Source: Oasisia sp. SBJ-2009
Taxonomy: Eukaryota > Annelida > Polychaeta > Sabellida > Siboglinidae
NCBI GenBank assembly: GCA_964017155.1
Contig: OZ024854.1
Span: 46,020,423-46,084,422, forward strand
Length of the DNA stretch: 64,000 nucleotides
Direction: 5' to 3'
Positions within the stretch are counted from its first letter, which is position 1. The number at the start of each line of letters is the position of its first letter. A model generated the notes under the pieces. The model was given only the letters and a program-made list of their open reading frames with translations, ran no database searches and was not told where the DNA came from. Positions 40,201 through 52,200 of this stretch are shown in pieces. Both the position numbers and the translations under genes were made by a program.

Positions 40201-43200
40201 AGTCATGTATTGCTGATAACATCAATAATAATGACAGAAATAATGTTTCGCCAATTTGGCGAAGAGTTTTAATTTATTTTCGCCAAATAGCAAACCGTTT
40301 CGCGTATAGCGCAAATGGTGATCGACAGCGCTAGCCTAATACCAGTATGATAGTCTTAATGCAGTAATCACAGTGTGGCTGAATACTTACCAAGCATGTT
40401 GAGGTGGTGACCTCTGAGCACTCCCACAGCCTGGACATTGCACGACAACTTACCTTTACTGCACACCTGTATAAATATCACTGAGAAAGTGACCATAAAT
40501 GACCAGTACCTGATTGCCTCCTTGCTTGTGACACGGCCACAGCTTGACGGGCTTGCTGTGGGCATCCTTGCCTACTGGACTGTCCAGGCACTGGGCCTCA
40601 GCCTCATTCTGGATCTGAAGTGACAGATAAACAACACCTTAACATTCTAGTTCTAGTTATTTCCAGCACTCGGCAGGTTTTGCTAAATGACTTGACTGTA
40701 TGTACACACACATATATATATATATATATATTATATATAATATATATATATATGTATATATACAGTGTATATATATACAGACTAGTCATTTAGCAAAACC
40801 CTGCAGAGTGCAGTGGCAAAGTAACCACAATATATATATATATATATTATTATATAAATTATAGCACATATGTAATTTTATTTATATGACATAGAAAATT
40901 AAGTCGCTTACATTTGTTCTACAACAAATTACATCTAAATATGTCAGTTTATTTTTAAATCTTTCTTGCAGGAAATATAACATTAAATATTGTTCTTTCT
41001 TTATTCTTCTCTTTATGTTATCCTATATTATTTGCCTTGATTTGTATGTACTGTAAAGAGCTAGTATAACTTTGATTTGAGACAACTAGCCATAAGAAAC
41101 TGTACAAAATTGGAAATTAACAGGTCACAGATTACTGGATGAAAACACTGTTTCCCCTTCAAACGTGACAAGTTATTGTTTTGGTCGATGTATTATTAAT
41201 ATCCATATCCTGTCTGTGCAACATTCAGGTTAACAAATGGCCATCAATGTAAACAGATGATAGTAATGAGTATATGTTACAGATGACAGCAGTATGAAAC
41301 CGGCCACAGTAGTTTAAGTCTCACAAAGTTGTACATCGAAATGTATACTTTCTTTATCCACAGACTTTCCATGCTACGTCATTTGTGAGGCATTCCGACA
41401 AAATCAGTCGGCTGTCGCAGATTCCAATTACGCTGTATGAGCCAATTCGTAAATGAGGGTTGATATGAACGATTTTGAGAAGATAATAGAATAATAACAG
41501 AAGAGAGGACAACTGCGATTTCCGAGTCACTGACGCAGAGGCGGCACATGGCCAAGCAGAGACCGACCAGGCAGTGATAGTTGTTGACACTGAGAGCTCG
41601 ACTATGACCAAATTCACCAAAGTAATAACTTGAAAACTTATACACAAACAACAGAATATGTCTACATAACTCAATCCAAATTTGAGTACTCTAGCCTACA
41701 TAAAAGTGGCCATATCAATGGTGTTTGTATAGCTAATCTTAAATTGCATTTTTTCAGATTTCCATTTTCAACAAAACCATGTTCAAACTAACAACTCTGC
41801 CAATTTTTCAGATATCATAGTTTATAATATATCAGATGAAAGGCAATTCTACTGGCTTTCTTATGGTATAAATATCTCGTATTGGCTTTCTGATGACAAG
41901 TGACTGATTATGTGGGAACGATTCAGATTTGTTGAAATATCTCTTAGACAAATTGCGAAAATTTAAGCTTTTTTAATGAAGAGAGAATTGAGAAACAAGG
42001 TAATTTTGATTTGTATTGTTTACTGTTCCTGAGCACATGTTTGTCTGTTGTGGATTGTCCAGATAAATAAACCAGGCTTTGAGAGATATAACAATGAGGT
42101 ATGCTTGCCAACCAAAATCATAACATTAATAGACATGAACCAGACAGCTAGTTTTTGCTAAGGTACATATAATTACGTCTGTGAGAAGACAAGACAACAC
42201 AGATCCGTGCATGTATTCCCCTCACCTCCCCAGAGGCCATGGCTTCTCCTGGAATGAAGAGACTAGGGTAGATGTTCTTGATGTACCAGTCAAAGCTCTT
42301 GCACTGAAGTCTCTTCCTCAGGGCTTTCCTTTCCGACACATCGCCGTATTCACCCTGGTCACATGACACAAGGGCATGACATATAAACATAAACACGGTT
42401 TCAACAATTCATACAATTCATAGAGTCCATAACATGTCCAACAGAGTGTTGACCAGACAGTCCATGAATGGTCAGAAGAGCAGGCAGCAAGTTTGCTACA
42501 TGGCTAATGTAAATTTGTTTTATGTGTCACCAAACATCCTTTTAGCTTAATAATTTGGATCACCAAGTCACAGGATAATTTGCGAACGAGTCTCTTTAAA
42601 CACAGAATACTATTGTACAAAATATCACAACCCGGCAAAAATATGAAATCAGTGGATCTCAGCTTTGCAAAATGTGTATGCCTGTTTCATCAACTTATTT
42701 ATTTATGACATTATATTATAGGGATTACAGTTTTTATAAATCAACTCATAAACATACTATTATTATAATAATAAAGCAGATATTATTAAACATTGCTTCA
42801 TACTGTCGAATTGCATGCCATCTTCCAAAAGAGCTAAATAATAATAAAGTACATCCATATATAAAATGTGTTCTGAAGTGCTACAAGAAACACTGCTAAA
42901 ATATTACATATAATAACAGATTTTATAATTAAACAAGATATATTCTTTATTTAATATATTTGTAAATATATAACTTATGTAAAATTGGCTAAACACCGAC
43001 TCCCTTTTTAATGGCGCCACCTACCAGGTTATTGTTGTACCGCTCATAGTAGTATTTTTTGTAGTCGTCAAGCCAGACTTCAGCCAAACGCACCGAGTTC
43101 TTCTTCACGACATTCACACCAGACTTCCAGGAGTAGGGACTACGCTTGCGGAAGATGTGGCCCACATGGGAACAAGGGATGATCTCTAGGGTTCCCCCAC

Positions 43201-46200
43201 ACATCCACACCTGTGAGGGCAAGCATGGGAAAATATAGGGACACATGTTATTATTTTTGTACAGATGTGAGGGTGTACAAACACATATATAAACACCCCC
43301 ACACATGTTGTACACATACCCACAAGTGTGAGGGATACATTTAAAATGCATAGACATCCTACACATACATTGTACACACGTAAGACAGCATCCGAACACA
43401 AACATATAAACACCCTTCACACATCATACACAAGCAAGTGTTAACACATTTTGTCTGTGACCCAAATTCACGTCTCGAAACTTGCATGGCGACCCATCCC
43501 TTACCCCGCAGTGGTGGGCAAACAATCGGGGACACCCACTGCAACTTGAAACAAAGACAGTGGAGGGAAACAGGAAGATCAGATGATTTCAATTATATTT
43601 GGAAGATATTAATACATTTTTGTCACATGTAACACACTAACAGTACACACATACACCCTACAGAGCACACACACACATATATGTAACAGCCGAGGTATAT
43701 CATTACACAGACACAGGTACTCTATCCAGCTTACACGTTTAGTTATGTCAGCTTTGTATTCAGTGAAGTTCCACACTTACAGTTCTACTCGACTCACCCG
43801 GAATGACATCTCGAGATTCTCCCCTCCCCAGATTTCCATGCCTCGGTCATAGGTGCCAATGTGATTGAAATACTTGCGGTCTATTGAGAAGAGACCTCCA
43901 GCCATCGTAGGAGACCTACAGACAAGACAGCCGCCTGGTCCATCACACGCAATACACACTCTCAGAGTATAGTACTTCATTCACACTCATGACATACAGA
44001 CAAGACAGCCGCCTGGTCCATCACACGCAATACACTCTCAGAGTATAGTACTTCCTTCACACTCATGACATACAGACAAGACAGCCGCCTGGTCCATCAC
44101 ACGCAATACACACTCTCAGAGTATAGTACTTCATTCACACTCATCACATACAGACAAGACAGCCGCCTGGTCCATCACACGCAATACACACTCTCAGAGT
44201 ATAGTACTTCACTCACACTCATCACATACAGACAAGACAGCCGCCTGGTCCATCACACGCAATACACACTCTCAGAGTATAGTACTTCATTCACACTCAT
44301 GACATACAGACAAGACAGCCGCCTGGTCCATCACACGCAATACACACTCTCAGAGTATAGTACTTCATTCACACTCATCACATACAGACAAGACAGCCGC
44401 CTGGTCCATCACACGCAATACACTCTCAGAGTATAGTACTTCATTCACACTCATGACATACAGACAAGACAGCCGCCTGGTCCATCACACGCAATACACA
44501 CTCTCAGAGTATAGTACTTCACTCACACTCATCACATACAGACAAGACAGCCGCCCGGTCCATCACACGCAATACACACTCTCAGAGTATAGTACTTCAT
44601 TCACACTCATCACATACAGACAAGACAGCCGCCTGGTCCATCACACGCAATACACTCTCAGAGTATAGTACTTCATTCACACTCATGACATACAGACAAG
44701 ACAGCCGCCTGGTCCATCACACGCAATACACACTCTCAGAGTATAGTACTTCACTCACACTCATCACATACAGACAAGACAGCCGCCTGGTCCATCACAC
44801 GCAATACACACTCTCAGAGTATAGTACTTCACTCACACTCATCACATACAGACAAGACAGCCGCCTGGTCCATCACACGCAATACACACTCTCAGAGTAT
44901 AGTACTTCACTCACACTCATCACATACAGACAAGACAGCCGCCTGGTCCATCACACGCAATACACACTCTCAGAGTATAGTACTTCCTTCACACTCATGA
45001 CATACAGACAAGACAGCCGCCTGGTCCATCACACGCAATACACACTCTCAGAGTATAGTACTTCACTCACACTCATCACATACAGACAAGACAGCCGCCT
45101 GGTCCATCACACGCAATACACACTCTCAGAGTATAGTACTTCACTCACACTCATCACATACAGACAAGACAGCCGCCTGGTCCATCACACGCAATACACA
45201 CTCTCAGAGTACAGTACTTCATTCACACTCATCACATACAGACAAGACAGCCGCCTGGTCCATCACACGCAATACACACTCTCAGAGTACAGTACTTCAT
45301 TCACACTCATCACATACAGACAAGACAGCCGCCTGGTCCATCACACGCAATACACACTCTCAGAGTACAGTACTTCATTCACACTCATCACATACAGACA
45401 AGACAGCCGCCTGGTCCATCACACGCAATACACACTCTCAGAGTATAGTACTTCACTCACACTCATCACATACAGACAAGACAGCCGCCTGGTCCATCAC
45501 ACGCAATACACTCTCAGAGTATAGTACTTCATTCACACTCATCACATACAGACAAGACAGCCGCCTGGTCCATCACACGCAATACACTCTCAGAGTACAG
45601 TACTTCATTCACACTCATCACATACAGACAAGACAGCCGCCTGGTCCATCACACGCAATACACTCTCAGAGTATAGTACTTCACTCACACTCATCACATA
45701 CAGACAAGACAGCCGCCTGGTCCATCACACGCAATACACACTCAGAGTATAGTACTTCACTCACACTCATCACATACAGACAAGACAGCCGCCTGGTCCA
45801 TCACACGCAATACACTCTCAGAGTATAGTACTTCATTCACACTCATCACATACAGACAAGACAGCCGCCTGGTCCATCACACGCAATACACTCTCAGAGT
45901 ACAGTACTTCACTCACACTCATCACATACATTGCATCTTATGCATTTGGGAAGGCCACTGTAAAATACGACATAGCTGAATTAAAGAAACACATACCAAC
46001 TGTGTATTAGGGCACCAATCCATGTGCTTATTTTCCTGTTCTTGAAAGTACCGAAATTCAAATGTTTTGGATCATATCATTAGACACAATTTACTTCACA
46101 AAAAAACTTCCAACACATTATTCCTGTTTTGTTCTGTTTCCTTTTATTTAAATTACACATCTGTTCTAGTCATCCATTTGACAGCACCATGTGAACGTGT

Positions 46201-49200
46201 GTGTATCACCGTACCGTAGCCAAGTGACTAAGCGTACCTGATAGGACTGACTGGTGTCTGTCGCCTCAGTCTTTCCGCTTCTGGGATGCCATGCCAGTTG
46301 AACTGTAGGTTCCAGTCAAAGCCTCCAACACTCGTTGTCTTCGCACTGCCATACAGGAATTTGAAGGTGCCATCTTCGATGACGTCAATCACTGGAGTGA
46401 CCACGTTGCTCCAGTTTTGAGCTATTCGGTCCAGCAGGGGTTCCAGCCAGCCTGTGACAGAGCAGTCAGTCAGCCGTACCACTCAAGGTTCCGCCAATTT
46501 GACATCAAAGTTCTTTATTTTAATAGCAACAGTGATATACCTCATATATAGCTCATTTGTACGTTTACATTTTTAGAGAAATTATCGAAAAATTCTGGTT
46601 TACTGTTTTTAGTAACATTTTCACAATCTATAATTTTTTTTATTTTGATAGCAACTGTGATATAGCAACTCGTTTGTAGGTTTACATTTTTTAGAAAAAA
46701 AATCACTCCTTTTTGTAGGTATACATTTTTAAAGAAAAGATAAATAATTATGGTTTGCTGTTTTAGCAACATTTGTATAACTGATGATGACATGATTATC
46801 ATAATCGAAATTGCACTTATATTGTGGACAATATATTGACGGGTTGTAAATATTAGAGAGTGAAGGTTCTATAATAAAACTAAGCATTGTATGGAGACAA
46901 CCAATCAGATGACTTACCCTTAGTTGCCTCACAGTGGGAGTCCAGGAAGGTGAGGACGTCGCCCGCGGCTACAGACGCCCCCAGTAGTCGGGCACGGATC
47001 AGCCCCTCCCGTTGGGGTGCTCTCACCACCTTCACTTTCTTAAACTTGATGGCGACATAGTCGTCCAGGCGCTTGTGAAGGTGGTCTGCAGCAGATAAAG
47101 ATGACAAGTGTAACTTACCTGGTGGTCTGAGATCACCAATAACATCAGACGCAGTCATTATATAGTCAGTGGTCAGTACTCGCTTCACAGTGGTCAGTCA
47201 TACGCGGTCATTATACAGTCAGTGGTCAGTACTTGCTTCATAGTGGTCAGTCATACGCAGTCATTATACAGTCAGTGGTCAGTACTTGCTTCATAGTGGT
47301 CAGTCATATGCAGTCATTATACAGTCAGTGGTCAGTACTTGCTTCCATCGTGGTGTTTAAATGTTAAAATGTAGTTTAGTTAAGATAACCCAACATCTAA
47401 CTATAATCCTCCCTGATACAGTGTAGTTTACATTGTGGGCAATATACTTTCAGGGACTTAGGGATTACTCCAATGATAATTAAACCTTAATACTTTTTTA
47501 AATCCCCAGTGCTAAGTGTTTTTTTATACTGATTTCAGGGTTCGTATTACATGTAATTTGATTGTTTGCAGTGTTTTACACAGTTTCTGGAGTTGTTCTG
47601 AGCTGGGAACATTTTAAGGGCGCTTTATAAAACTACTCAGATAGGTGTTAACAAAAATCACGTTTAAATGCTTCAGGAAATCATCTTTCATATTTATGTA
47701 GCCACCTAATAAACTAGCCAATAGCAACGTACTCAACAGGTGACTGTTTTATCACTGAAACTCATAAATGATGCAGACAAATGCTAGATAAATCAACAGC
47801 TGGAACAACATGATATTTAATCTCACTCTGTAAGATGGGCTCTATTTTTAAATATCATACCAACATACAAATCACCTTGTAACATCATTCAAAATGTCTG
47901 ACCAGCAAGTGTAAGGTTACTAATATTAAGGTTACTATTCTTATCGACAAAAACAAGCAGTATTACCAACGAATACAAGTACGGTACCCGTTAAAAAGGA
48001 TGGGATGACTCACCAAAAGTGGATGCATCGTCCACTAGGATAATCTCCTTCAGCAGTTTTGCCGGCGTACGGTCAAGCACGCTGTAGACGGTGCGCAAGA
48101 GCACTGACCACGCCTCGTTGTGAAACACCACGATGACACTTGTGTCCGGCAACACTGTGCGGTACTTGATGTCCAAACACCTGTCACACAGAGTGGCCAT
48201 CAATCAATCAATTCAATCAATCAATTTCACTTTGTTGTCCTTAAAAAGGATATGCATTGTACAACTCATGATCACATCTAAAATATATGGGATGGTCACA
48301 ACAAAATGCAAGTGAATTCCAGATGCATCCACTACAAGAACAATTCAACCGGTTGACAGCAATATGACTCATTTAGCATTCAACATTCTAATGGCCACAG
48401 GCACGAAACTCCTGCTATAGCGAGATGTTTTACATTTTATACAACGATATCTCCTTTGAGATGGAAGTACATGGAAGAACGTAGAGAGCGGGTGATCAGA
48501 CTCAGTAGCGACAGCACGAGCTTTCTTCAAAATTGCATGGTCGATTATTTTGGAGAGAATTGGTGTAGGTAAACCAATGATCTTAGCAGAAACGTGTGAG
48601 ATTTTCAGAAGCCTGTTACAGATGTCAACTATTGGCTAACTGACATACGAGACATGTACGGCAGAATATGATGGACACGAAAGTTTTGACAACTGGCGGA
48701 ACAAGACAGGATTAGTGTGGTTGACCTAACACACAACGAAGGATCTTAGCTGGACTAATTTCATATACTTAACTGTTACTTAAAACATTTAGGACTGTCC
48801 TGGGGTTACCTAAGTTGGCTGCTTTACAAAGGTGACCTTAAAGTGAAGTTCGACGGCCCTGAAGAATACACATGGCATATGTGAACATTGTCATAATCAA
48901 AAATTAACAGCTATTGCAATGATGATTAATGTACACACAAAGAGCAAATGATAGCACATTACATTATGCTGGTACTGTGGTCACACCAATCATTGTACGA
49001 TGTTCAATTCCCCATAAGACCCCCTTGTTACTATTCACAAGTACTCATTATGTCGCTGCATTGTGGTGCAATTATTGTGGACACTTGGCTTTAATCCAGG
49101 GACTGTAACAAAGACGGCCATAAATAAATGCACATATTGCCTTTAACCCTGCAGGTGACCAGGGCCGAAAATCGGCCCAAATGCACCTGCCTCTGTTGTA

Positions 49201-52017
49201 ACAATTTTCATTTCCATCACACTAAACTGACACGCGAGAATTTGGTATCATTGGATAGCTGACATATTTTTCTAGATCGTGTATATTTTTCCTTGCGTAG
49301 ATTCAGTGACAGATTTTTTGCAGTCGAGTTTAAAAAGCACGTGATACAGTTCCTGCCCATATTTGGGAGATTTTACTATGTCCTGATGAATGAATTTACG
49401 CTTCCATTCATAAAGTCGACACCCCCACACATTCGGTATCAAAAGAAAGCTCTGTGAGTGGCCAATCTGCCAAAAATACACCACGTGGGTTCGGTCCATT
49501 CAGCCAATCAGAACCGTGATTTCAAATGTGGCGCCATCGACCCCCACGGAACCAAAGCTGAAGACAAAATGGCGGCCGGTAAACAACAGTTTATGCGCTT
49601 CGCGACTTTCCTTTGGATTATCTCAAGTTTCTGCGTTGATATTTTGACAAAATGCTTGACAGTATTCATAAACAAGGTTATTATATTAGTTCATGTAGTT
49701 AGATTGACTTTGGAGGCGTTTTTGGGGTGAAAATTCATCAAATTAGCAGCGCGTATTTTCTCCGGCCGGGCGCCTGGGTTGCAACGGTAACGAGCGCGGC
49801 CGCCTTGAATCAACGTATTTTTATGTCAGAAAAAATCATAAATATTATAGTTCTCAACGGATTTGTTTCATTTTTGTTTTATTTCGCAGCTAATATATGA
49901 ATCTACATTTGTCTAAATGGTGAAGTATATTCATCCACACGATCATTTTCTGGCAGCAGGATGAAATGGGTGTTTATTTTTTTTAGTTCAATTTCAAATA
50001 CAAATATCCGCATGATTTTCATTTGTTCTACAGATATTATCATTTTATTATAATAGAGCAACCTATTAGCGTTAAAATGATGCATCATTCATATTTTTAT
50101 GACCAATATTAGCAAAGTTATGATTTTTATTGGAACAGTATGCCACAGAGGATTTTTCTTGGTCACCTGCAGGGTTAACAGCAATAAACGGGTGTCACCT
50201 TGTTTTTAAAGGCAAAGTGACGATCACCATTTACGAGTAGGATCATGTACTCACTCTACATCACGCACGTCTGGCAGGCTGCGATGCAGTGAGATCATGT
50301 TACTGGCGTACTCGTTAAACGCATTGTGATTCCAGCCTTCATCAAACTTTGCACGATCTGCAGGCGACAACTTTTCTTTGTCTATGTCGACAGCACGACC
50401 CTGTTCACCTTTAACAAGACAACATATCTTTGACTATGTCCACAGGAAGACCCTGTTCACATGTAACAAGACAAAATATCTTTGACTATGTTCACGGCAA
50501 GACCCTATTCACCTGTAACAAGACAACATATCTTTGACTATGTCCACAGGAAGACCCTGTTCACATGTAACAAGACAAAATATCTTTGACTATGTTCACA
50601 GGAAGACCCTGTTCACATGTAACAATACAAAATATCTTTGACTATGTCCACGACAAGACCCTGTTCACATGTAACAATACAAAATATCTTTGACTATGTC
50701 CACGGCAAGACCCTGTTCACATGTAACAAGACAACATATCTTTGACTATGTCCACGACAAGACCCTGTTCACATGTAACAATACAAAATATCTTTGACTA
50801 TGTCCACGACAAGACCCTGTTCACATGTAACAATACAAAATATCTTTGACTATGTCCACGGCAAGACCCTGTTCACATGTAACAAGACAACATATCTTTG
50901 ACTATGTCCACGACAAGACCCTGTTCACATGTAACAATACAAAATATCTTTGACTATGTCCACGACAAGACCCTGTTCACATGTAACAATACAAAATATC
51001 TTTGACTATGTCCACGGCAAGACCCTGTTCACATGTAACAAGACAACATATCTTTGACTATGTCCACAGGAAGACCCTGTTCACATGTAACAATACAAAA
51101 TATCTTTGACTATGTCCACGGCAAGACCCTGTTCACATGTAACAAGACAACATATCTTTGACTATGTCCACGACAAGACCCTGTTCACATGTAACAATAC
51201 AAAATATCTTTGACTATGTCCACGGCAAGACCCTGTTCACATGTAACAAGACAACATATCTTTGACTATGTCCACGACAAGACCCTGTTCACATGTAACA
51301 ATACAAAATATCTTTGACTATGTCCACGACAAGACCCTGTTCACATGTAACAAGACAACATATCTTTGACTATGTCCACAGGAAGACCCTGTTCACATGT
51401 AACAATACAAAATATCTTTGACTATGTCCACGGCAAGACCCTGTTCACATGTAACAAGACAACATATCTTTGACTATGTCCACGGCAAGACCCTGTTCAC
51501 ATGTAACAAGACAACATATCTTTGACTATGTCCACGACAAGACCCTGTTCACCTGTAACAAGACAACACCAACAACACTCTATAAGACCCTAATGTGTGC
51601 ATTTTTGAACGAATCATATTTAACCGTGTGAACTGGCCACCTACCAGGTGCATCAGGCGGTGGTCTGTCTACCGACGGCTCCTTGTTTGGCTCGATATGC
51701 ATCGCAGGCGTGCGCGTCGTCATGGAGACGATATTTTCTTTCTGCATGCGGCGTTTCGCGTCGAGCCGAGCCATCTCGAGCCGGGCGTCCTCCTGCATAC
51801 GCTGCTGGAACCGCAACTGGTCAAAGTTCGGCCTCTCGATGACCGGTTGGCCCTGGTCGGCGAGCCCCGTCTGCTGGTGCAAGTTGAGTGGGAGTGCGTG
51901 GGGGGACGGGATCCCACCGCCCGACATCACCACCATGAAGCCGACGACGCTGAACCACACGATCGGGACGCCAATGATCACCCGGAAGAGCAGCCTACGA
52001 CACTGACGGCCCATCAT
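34221..52017 (-). CDS. GALNT: Polypeptide N-acetylgalactosaminyltransferase (GALNT family, 11 coding exons)
   Basis: Coding exons in transcript order: 52017-51645, 50408-50255, 48180-48014, 47085-46918, 46451-46238, 43915-43798, 43210-43025, 42354-42226, 40614-40510, 36056-35931, 34382-34221 (with stop). The sum is 1902 nt, or 633 residues; phases agree throughout. Seen: a short basic cytosolic tail and one membrane span at about 10-31 (type II), a stem, then the GT27 glycosyltransferase domain with VDDAS, LDSHCE (DXH, D280/H282), [17 protein letters not shown] (388-392) and CSHVGH (H416, likely third metal ligand). From about 500 comes a ricin-type lectin domain with three repeats: QCLD...GGNQYW, ACMD...GNQHW and LCIE...RQKW. 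Family knowledge: it transfers GalNAc from UDP-GalNAc to Ser/Thr in the Golgi, starting mucin-type O-glycans. The closest fit I recall is the insect Pgant5-like group; the vertebrate subfamily is unresolved. Two ATGs open the frame (52017, 52014); the first was chosen. Confidence 0.94.
34690..35560. repeat. Interspersed repeat family, copy 1
   Basis: Shares several blocks in the same order with 59850-60600: GCCCTGAAGTC, GTGAATCATAGTCACTGC, TTTCTCTGGTTAT, GTGTGGCAG and TTTCTGAGATATGGAAG. No ORF. It lies in the last GALNT intron. Class unknown; probably a non-autonomous transposon. Confidence 0.7.
36080..36170. repeat. GT/GC-rich microsatellite
   Basis: TGTGTGTGCTCGTGTGTGTG-type alternation lies just upstream of the GALNT exon 10 acceptor (36057-36058). 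Confidence 0.85.
37743..38004. mobile_element. MITE with ACTAAAAGGCGGGCCACAAT ends
   Basis: Inverted ends GGGGCAAACTAAAAGGCGGG and CCCGCCTTTTAGTGTGGCCC extend inward to CCACAAT. About 260 bp, no coding capacity, in the last-but-one GALNT intron. Confidence 0.78.
39219..40337. mobile_element. hAT-like element ending in AGGCTAGCGCTGT
   Basis: AGGCTAGCGCTGTG at the left mirrors GACAGCGCTAGCCT at the right. The flanks GTACCACT and ATACCAGT could be a degraded 8-bp duplication. The interior has repeated TTTAGCCAA / TTCGCCAA motifs. No transposase recognised. Confidence 0.6.
40663..40816. mobile_element. Short MITE with an (AT)n core
   Basis: The left end (CCAGCACTCGGCAGG then TTTTGCTAAATGACT) and the right end (AGTCATTTAGCAAAACCC then TGCAGAGTGCAGTGG) are inverted copies of about 32 bp around an AT-repeat core. 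It lies about 50 bp from GALNT exon 9. Confidence 0.8.
43916..45930. repeat. 76/78-bp minisatellite at the GALNT exon 6 acceptor
   Basis: About 26 units, each with CATACAGACAAGACAGCC, TGGTCCATCACACGCAATAC and CTCTCAGAGTATAGTACTTC, span 2 kb. On the minus strand every unit ends in CTTGTCTGTATG, a copy of the true acceptor CTTGTCTGTAG at 43916 but with the AG changed. The first unit touches the exon. In-frame ORFs of up to 279 codons on plus are repeat artefacts. Confidence 0.95.
47150..47345. repeat. ~53-bp minisatellite near GALNT exon 4
   Basis: About 3.5 units of AGTGGTCAGTACTTGCTTCA plus CAGTCATTATACAGTC begin some 65 bp from the acceptor at 47086. Confidence 0.88.
48197..48560 (-). mobile_element. 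LINE 3' end, minus strand
   Basis: Reading on minus: a stretch coding [15 protein letters not shown] followed by a stop, the typical C-terminus of many LINE ORF2 proteins, then a 3'UTR, GGACAACAAAGTGAAATTG and a (ATTG)n tail at about 48226-48197. The upstream part to about 48800 may also belong. The tail ends about 15 nt before the GALNT exon 3 acceptor. Confidence 0.65.
49143..50178. mobile_element. TTAA-type non-autonomous element, copy B (complete)
   Basis: Starts TTAACCCTGCAGGTGACCAG and ends TTGGTCACCTGCAGGGTTAA, i.e. inverted ends with TTAA on both sides. Its body aligns with copy A in RUVBL1 intron 3. The TTAA target and the CCC start suggest a piggyBac-type MITE. No transposase. It lies in GALNT intron 2. 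Confidence 0.85.
50409..51565. repeat. 52-bp minisatellite derived from the GALNT exon 2 acceptor
   Basis: About 22 units of ATATCTTTGACTATGTCCAC plus AAGACCCTGTTCACATGTAA. The adjacent exon edge reads TCTTTGTCTATGTCGACAGC then ACGACCCTGTTCACC, clearly the same sequence. On minus, most units have TTACATGTGAACAGGG where the real junction is TTAAAG|GTGAACAGGG. Units near 50511 and 51553 read TTACAGGTGAA and keep a usable AG. Confidence 0.93.
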
Positions 52018-52200
52018 GGTGACAACAGCAGTGTTGGAACGTCACAACTCGTCGACGGACGGACGGACGGACGCGCAGTCACTGGTGTCACAAGCGTGTC
52101 TACTGCGTCGTCACCATGGCTGATGTCTCGTCAAACTGACGCGGTCACCTTGGAGACATGGTTGCTAAAATAGCAACAACAATGACAGTTATACCTCTCA
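52018..52200 (-). promoter_or_regulatory. Probable GALNT 5'UTR/promoter
   Basis: Sequence directly upstream of the GALNT start is CpG-richer than its surroundings and contains (GGAC)n and the near-palindrome GTTGCTAAAATAGCAAC (52160-52176). No TATA box assigned. Confidence 0.4.

Noticed and set aside
40391..40466. An extra GALNT coding exon between exons 9 and 10
   Set aside because: Good splice sites, but its 76 nt would break the phase-0 join that gives an intact lectin repeat; kept only as a possible poison exon.
44065..45524. Repetitive ORFs of 123-279 codons ([16 protein letters not shown] units)
   Set aside because: The 78-bp repeat unit is divisible by three, so one frame stays open; the array is intronic in GALNT.
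50409..51565. CRISPR-like regular spacing
   Set aside because: Units are contiguous tandem copies with no unique spacers, the region is eukaryotic, and the units derive from an adjacent exon edge.
51595..52173. 192-codon plus-strand ORF opposite GALNT exon 1
   Set aside because: Shadow of the GC-rich exon 1 coding sequence on the other strand; GALNT has the membrane anchor and correct splice phases.
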